From the NCBI GenBank assembly GCA_963853835.1, contig OY970820.1, positions 49,782,407-49,846,406 on the forward strand: a stretch of DNA of 64,000 bases. Reading direction: 5' to 3'. The first letter of the stretch is position 1; every line of letters begins with the position of its first letter. Below the pieces are notes generated by a model. The model worked only from the letters and a program-made list of their open reading frames with translations. It was not told the DNA's origin and made no database searches. Made by a program: the position numbers and the translations under genes. The stretch is from Calendula officinalis. Its lineage: Eukaryota > Streptophyta > Magnoliopsida > Asterales > Asteraceae. Below, piece by piece: positions 58,550 through 64,000 of the stretch.

Positions 58550-59634
58550 TTAACATCTTGCGTTTAAAGTATTCAGAATCCTGAACTTTAGGCTTTTTGC
58601 AATCTCGGGAGAAATGACCAGAATTCCACAATTATAGCACTTCTTTGTAGGATCCAAAGGTGTAATTGTTGGTTTGTCAGTTGTGTTCGAAGCAGAAGGT
58701 GCAGACTTAAAATTGGATGAAAACCTCTGATTGTTGTTCGTTGGCTTTGAATAGTACTTTTTCTCATAGCTTGAGATGAAAGACATAGCTTGCAAGACTT
58801 GTTCCAGCTCTTTCTCCATTTCTTCTTTTGTATCCATTACCGGTTCTTCTGTTTGTTCTTTCATTTTCCCAGATGAATTAGACTGATATTGTTTTGTGAG
58901 AAGAGCTAGAGTATCAAGGGTGTTGGCATTTTCTTGTTTAATTTTGACTATGTCTTTTACCATGGGAGCATTTTGAAGTAGATACTCAAACAGTTCATGA
59001 ACATCAATTGAGCTCAGATCCTTATGTTGCATGGCACTGTTTCCAAATGTGGCCCACTCTGGAAGAAGACTGTTGATGAACTTGATGTTGATCTCAAGAT
59101 TTTCCTTTTTCAGATTATTTCTTCTCAGTTCATTCAACAAATTACAATACCGATGATATATGCTTTCTAATTCTTCCCCGGTGGTGGCTTTAAACGATTG
59201 ATATGCATTTAAAGTGGTAACCATTTTGGCTTTGTTTCCTAAAACAGTGCCCTCCATTTGCTTTCTTATTTCATCCCATATTTCTTTACCGGTTTCCTAA
59301 CTATCCAAACTGTTATAAATCTCATTCGGTAAACTTGAAGGATGAATGAAAAAGATTGTAGATCAGCTTTAGCTCTTTGTTTTTGTTGAGCATCATATCG
59401 AGCCGGAGGAAGTGGAGTTCGTCCTCTAAGAACTGGTGGACTTGCATTTGGTGCGGCAACGGCATCTTCATAAAATACCGCTACACCGTTTTCAAGTGAA
59501 TCAAGGATATCCGTTGCAAGTTCCTGGTTTTTAATGTAGTGGAGGAATCGTTTCTTCCACTGTGCATATTCACCTCGGTACAAAACCGGAGGTTTGAGAT
59601 CGGTTCCGATTGAAAGAGCATCTCTTGACGTCAT
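58550..59634 (-). pseudogene. Copia C gag with zinc knuckle, broken
   Basis: Starts MTSRDALSIGTDLKPPVLY at 59634. A 1-base deletion near 59335 shifts the frame, and an in-frame TAG occurs near 59298. The core resumes at 59257 (MEGTVLGNKAKMVTTL) and runs to the zinc knuckle. There another 1-base deletion near 58620 splits CYNCG from HFSRDC. Homologous to D gag across its length. Confidence 0.88.
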
Positions 59635-59819
59635 TTCAAAATGATTTAAAATGAATAAAAGAAATAAACTTCTCGTGTTTCGGTTTCGGGTGAAAAGAAA
59701 TTTAAAATTTTCGGAAATAATCGTTGTATTGGTTTAAAATGTTTTATGGGCTTCAATCGATAATGTGTATGAGCTAAAGAAGTATCCGAACCGAGCTTTG
59801 ATATGGGCCAAAAGATAGG

Positions 59820-60300
59820 TTTAATACAGTGTTCGGGCCGAGCAAGGGTGGGCCGAACACTTCAAATAGACACAAGCGAGCCGAGCATTGTATTTGGGCC
59901 GAAGAAGGTTGGGCCGAACTTTTTTATAATCTTCGGGCCGAACTTTTTATAATCTTGGCCGAACTTTAATAATCTTTGGGCGGAACTTTGTTTTTTTTAA
60001 TCTTCGGGCCGAACTTTTTTATAACCTTCGGGCCGAAGTTTTTTATAATCTTCGGGCCGAACTTTTTTATAACCTTCGGGCCGAGCTTTTTTATAACCTT
60101 TGGGCCGAACTTTTTTTTTTTTATAATCTTCGGGCCGAACTTTTTTATAATCTTCGGGCCGAACTTTTTTATAACCTTCGGGCCGAACTTTTTTATAATC
60201 TTGGCCGAGCTTTAATAATCTTCGGGCCGAGCAATACACTATTTTGGACCGAAGAATTTTGGGCCGGCACTATGTTCGGGCCGAACTCAAGTACCGAACA
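59820..60300 (-). repeat. Leader array of TTCGGGCCGAAC motifs in copia C
   Basis: More regular than in D. Units of about 23-30 bases, 'tttttataatcttcgggccgaac', are repeated roughly a dozen times between 59930 and 60230, with further scattered copies on each side. The frames 59976-60215 and 59997-60239 are translations of this array. Confidence 0.88.
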
Positions 60301-60751
60301 TGTTCATCATGTTCATGAAGCCGAAGAATTTTACGTATAAACTCGTTCGTCTTTTTCTTCACTTTTTCAATCTGATTTCGCTCATTACTTGACCAATTTA
60401 AGTGATTCCAATCCCGATTTGCTCGAAATCTCTTTTCTAACGATCTGATCCGCTAAAATTCCTTCAATCCATAACACATCTGATCGAATTTTGCGATTTT
60501 CAAAGACTTTTTAAGTATTTCAACTTTTACACAAAAATCACTCAATCAGGATCAATTGTTGATGGAATTGATCAAAGTTTGATTCTAATCCTATTAGAAT
60601 CGATGGAGAAACGTTTATCTTCAATCAAATCATCAATTTGAACCGAAAAATTTGCAGATTAATTTCTCATCGACGAACACAACTTTTTCTTCAAAAATTT
60701 CAGATCTGAACCATTTTAGGACGAATTTGGATCTACTCACAGAGAGTTTTC

Positions 60752-60763
60752 GCTCTGATACCA
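60752..60763 (-). other. Primer-binding site of copia C
   Basis: The plus strand reads GCTCTGATACCA, so TGGTATCAGAGC on the minus strand, two bases from the LTR. Confidence 0.92.
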
Positions 60764-60765
60764 CT

Positions 60766-61047
60766 TGATAGATCAATTGGAAACTAAATCTTGCTAATTC
60801 ATGGTGATTTGAATGAGATTGAAGAATTAAGTGTGTGAAGTGTGTGTGTTCTTGGTGTGAAGTTGAGAGAGAAAGATGGAGGGAAGGATTGCTTTCAATT
60901 GTGTAATTCAATTATTTGAATGGAAAGCTTACTAAACAAGTCATCACAAGGGTTTATATACCTCCTAACACTAAACACAAGATTACTAGTTCACTAATCC
61001 TAATTACATGTTAAAGGTCACAACTAGTCATTAAAGTGGTCCTAACA
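60766..61047 (-). repeat. 5' LTR of copia C
   Basis: On the minus strand it starts TGTTAGGACCACTTTAATG at 61047 and ends at 60766. It is followed on the plus strand by GTGAC (61048-61052). Confidence 0.93.
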
Positions 61048-61052
61048 GTGAC

Positions 61053-63999
61053 CTATGTTGAATATCTTGGCCCCAATAATCTTTTTAGTATTGGTCAATT
61101 TTGTGATAAAACTTTGGAAGTAAATTTTCGAACAAAGAAATGTGTTGTTCGCACCTATGATGGCGAAGAACTTCTTACTGGATCTCGTGAGACAAATCTT
61201 TTTACTATCAATCTAAATGACGTAGTTCCACTTAAAGAAGTATGTTTAATGTCAACAGCATCATCAGATGAATCTTGGTTATGGCACCGACGTCTCTCTC
61301 ACCTTAATTTCAAAATTATCAACAAATTGGTAAAAGGTGGCCACGTATCTGGTCTTCCAGATGTTAAAATTGTTAAAGATCATCTTTGTTCGTCTTTCGA
61401 AATGGGCAAAATGACTAAAAAATCTCATAAGCCCAAATCAGTTCAAAGTACTTCAAAACCGCTTGAATTACTTCATATGGACTTATGTGGTCCCATGAGC
61501 GTTCAAACATTAGCCGGAAAACGGTATGTGTTGGTGATTGTTGATGATTATTCTCGATATACATGGGTTTATTTCTTGCGTTCAAAAGATGAAGCAGCTA
61601 ATATCATCATAGCGTTCATCAAGAAAACTCAAACACATTTGGATTTAAAAGTTCACACCATTCGTACTGATAATGGGACTGAATTCAAAAATCAAACTTT
61701 AGATTCTTTTCTTGAATCAGTTGGTATAACCCATCAATTTTCCGCTGCCTGAACACCTCAACAAAATGGAGTTGTTGAACGTCGAAATCGTACCTTGGTT
61801 AAAGTTGCTCGTACCATGCTTTCATTTTCCAAATTCCCATTATCTCTTTGGGCAGAAGCCATTAGTACGACATGTTTCACTCAAAATCGTTCAATCATCA
61901 ATAAAACCCACAACAAAACTCCATATGAACTTATCGATAACCGAATTCCCAATGTTAAATTTTTCCATATTTTTTGGAGTCGTTGCTTCATCCTGAATGA
62001 TAAAGATTAATTGAACAAATTTGATGAAAAATCTGATGAAGGAATTTTTGTTGGATACTCACGTGAATCTGCTTCTTATAGAGTATATAATCGGTCAAAA
62101 CGGACGATTAGAGAAAGTGTTAATGTTAATTGTGATGAATCCTTTCATCTTGATTCATTAAGTTCAAATGTTGAAATTCCTTCACCTTCGTCGTCGCCTT
62201 CCACATCCGAAAATGACTTAGATATCTTGTTTGAACATTTTAATGATGATTATCATAACATCCGACATACATTACTTGAGGAGGCTGGCGTTCCATTTCC
62301 ATCAGTAGCCGATGTTCAAAGCATTACAGTACCTGAAATGCAAAATTCAAGTTCTAATGATTCTCCTTCTCTTACATCTGCTGCTCCAAATAACAACTTT
62401 TCTCCTTCACATTCTGTTTCCTCTTTGCCAACTCAATCATCTCCGGACGATTCCCCACCTTTGCAAAATCAATCATCTCCGGAAGATTCCCCACCCACGG
62501 ATAATCAATCATCTCCGGTCAATTCCACACCTTCTGGTCAAGCTGCTACTACTTTAGATCCATCTTTAGTTCCAGCACAACCTCCACCTTTAGTGATTAA
62601 TTTCTCCAAATTCAACGTTAAACGGGTAGATCCTCCACCTTCTACATCAAATGTTCAAACTGCAATAATCCCTCATCCTGAATTCACTGATACCTCAAAC
62701 ATCATTCCAGGGCAACTACCACTTCCACATTCTCTTAAATGGACAAGAGACCATCCTTTACATCAGAAAATCGGTGATCCTGAATCTTCTGTTCAAAACC
62801 GTAGAGCCACTGCTGATGAATGTCATTTTTGTGCATTTTTAAGCTCTAATGAACCAAAGAAGGTCAGTGAAGCTCTCTCCGACCCAGGCTGGATTCTTGC
62901 TATGCAAGAAGAAATCAATCAATTTGAGAGATTAAAAGTTTGGCATCTTGTTGCAAGACCACCCGGAAAATCTGTTATAGGTACTAAGTGGATATTCAAA
63001 ACAAGAAGGATGAGAATGGGATTGTAATTCGTAATAAAGCACATCTCGTTGCGAAAGGATATGCTGAACAGGAGGGTATTGACTTTGAATAAACGTTTGC
63101 TCCTGTTGCACGAATAGAAGCCATTCGAATATTTTTGGCATATGAGCTCATAAGAATTTTAAAATTTATCAAATGGATGTCAAAACTGCATTTTTAAATG
63201 GTATTCTAAATGAAGAAGTGTTAATTCATCAACCCGAAGGTTGTGTAGATCCTAGTTTTCCTAATCATGTGTATATTCTCGACAAATCTTTGTATGGCTT
63301 GAAACAAGCTCCTCGTGCGTGGTATGGTGTGCTTTCTAAATTCTTAGTTGATTCGGGTTTTTCAAAAGGAAAAATCGATACAACTCTTCTCATCAAACGA
63401 CAAGGGGAAGATATAGTTCTCATTCAAATTTATGTCGATGATATCATTTTTGGTTCTACAAATCCCAAATACTGCAAAAAGTTCTCTGATATAATGGTTA
63501 AACGTTTTGAGATAAGTATGATGGGTGAAATGAATTTCTTTCTTGGTCTTCAAGTTCGCCAATTACCAACGGGGATCTTCATCAATCAATCAAAGTATAT
63601 CACTGATCTCTTGAAGAAATTTCTCATGGATGATTGTAAACAATTCCGACGCCGATATCACCTGGTTCTAAATTGCATGTTGATCCTGATGGCAAACTTG
63701 TTGATATTACAAATTATCGGGGGATGATCGGATCCTTGTTATATCTCACTTCGAGTCGACCAGACATTATGTTCTCTACTTGCATATGTGCTCGGTATCA
63801 GGCTGCTCCTAATGAATCACATCTTCAAGCAGTCAAACGTATATTTCGTTATCAGAAGGGTAATCGAGATCTTGGTCTTTGGTATCCTAAAGAAACTTCT
63901 TTTGACTTGACTGCATTCTCTGATGCTGACCATGCTGGATGTATGCTGGATCGCAAGAGTACATCTGGAAGTGTCCAATTTCTGGGAGATAAATCGGTG
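61053..63999 (+). pseudogene. Copia D pol: integrase-RT-RNase H, broken, continues off window
   Basis: The segment resumes the D polyprotein: WLWHRRLSHLNFKIINKL (zinc-binding), LELLHMDLCGPM (first catalytic Asp, present here but deleted in C), IRTDNGTEFKN, then a Ser/Pro linker. RT follows (MDVKTAFLNGILNEEV, then YVDDIIFGS), and RNase H to SDADHAGCMLDRKSTSGS at the window edge. Lesions: TGA near 61750, TAA near 62008, a frameshift near 63000, a stop near 63091, and frame changes near 63150 and 63645. Compared with C it is older or less conserved but keeps the integrase N-terminal part. Confidence 0.9.
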
Positions 64000-64000
64000 A

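Larger units (their letters stand above)
49266..61047 (-). mobile_element. Copia C, complete minus-strand element inserted in its sibling D
   Basis: LTRs of 282 bp (5' copy 60766-61047, 3' copy 49266-49547 in minus-strand terms) differ at about 5 sites by eye. The primer site is at 60752-60763, the polypurine tract at 49548-49561, and GTGAC flanks both sides. Order on the minus strand: leader array, gag, coiled-coil region, Ser/Lys/Pro repeats, protease, integrase, RT, RNase H, then a 3.2-kb 3' region. Lesions in gag, protease and integrase make it non-autonomous. Confidence 0.95.
44267..64000 (+). mobile_element. Copia D, plus strand, running off the right edge
   Basis: The 5' LTR is at 44267-44550 and the primer site at 44553. 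gag to protease follow at 45628-49265, then an insertion of sibling element C. Integrase, reverse transcriptase and RNase H resume from 61053 to the window end. The pre-insertion frame joins cleanly across the GTGAC duplication. Stops, frameshifts and a small gag deletion make it defective. The 3' LTR lies outside the window. Confidence 0.92.

Noticed and set aside
59976..60239. Repeat proteins encoded on both strands (for example FGPNFFITFG units)
   Set aside because: They are translations of the leader tandem array of copia C, with no start context or homology.

Overview
The window is repeat-rich nuclear DNA of a flowering plant, most likely a eudicot. The evidence is chromodomain Ty3/gypsy and Ty1/copia elements primed by initiator Met-tRNA, a four-exon class III peroxidase gene, Helitrons, Stowaway and hAT-type MITEs, and GT-AG introns. 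The mix of LTR families looks like Asteraceae to me, but that is inference. Only one intact host gene is clear: a secreted class III peroxidase at 39570-42639.

Region 1 (1-4900): the 3' part of a gypsy-type LTR, then the decayed 3' end of a copia-like element with its polypurine tract and LTR, then hAT-type MITE sequence. Region 2 (4901-28201): one nested pile. Copia A (LTRs 4901-5446 and 27732-28201) was hit by a gypsy solo LTR in minus orientation (5611-15769, target duplication GGTAC at both sides). That LTR in turn contains copia B (8037-15459, target duplication GGTCT). A chromodomain gypsy element (16763-27731) sits inside the 3' LTR of copia A. Copia B carries an extra copy of its own upstream flank just before its 3' LTR. 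The gypsy element is preceded by a stray copy of its own 3' tail and carries four intron-like interruptions.

Region 3 (28202-39400): MITEs, tRNA-like SINE pieces, a palindrome-rich stretch, a minisatellite and two Helitron remnants in opposite orientations. Each Helitron has a PIF1-type helicase C-terminus and a hairpin-CTAG end. One remnant carries a small three-exon reading frame (140 codons) of unknown function. Region 4 (39401-44266): the peroxidase gene, with one GC-AG intron and MITEs in introns 1 and 3. The right-hand Helitron ends about 175 bp before its start codon.

Region 5 (44267-64000): copia D on the plus strand, running off the window. It is split at 49261/61048 by copia C of the same family on the minus strand (49266-61047, target duplication GTGAC). 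The two siblings form large inverted repeats. Both carry an unusual leader array of TTCGG/CCGAA motifs and a serine-lysine-proline repeat before the protease. C also has a 3.2-kb 3' region with a diverged internal duplication and several polypurine tracts. All element reading frames have stops, frameshifts or deletions, so none looks autonomous.
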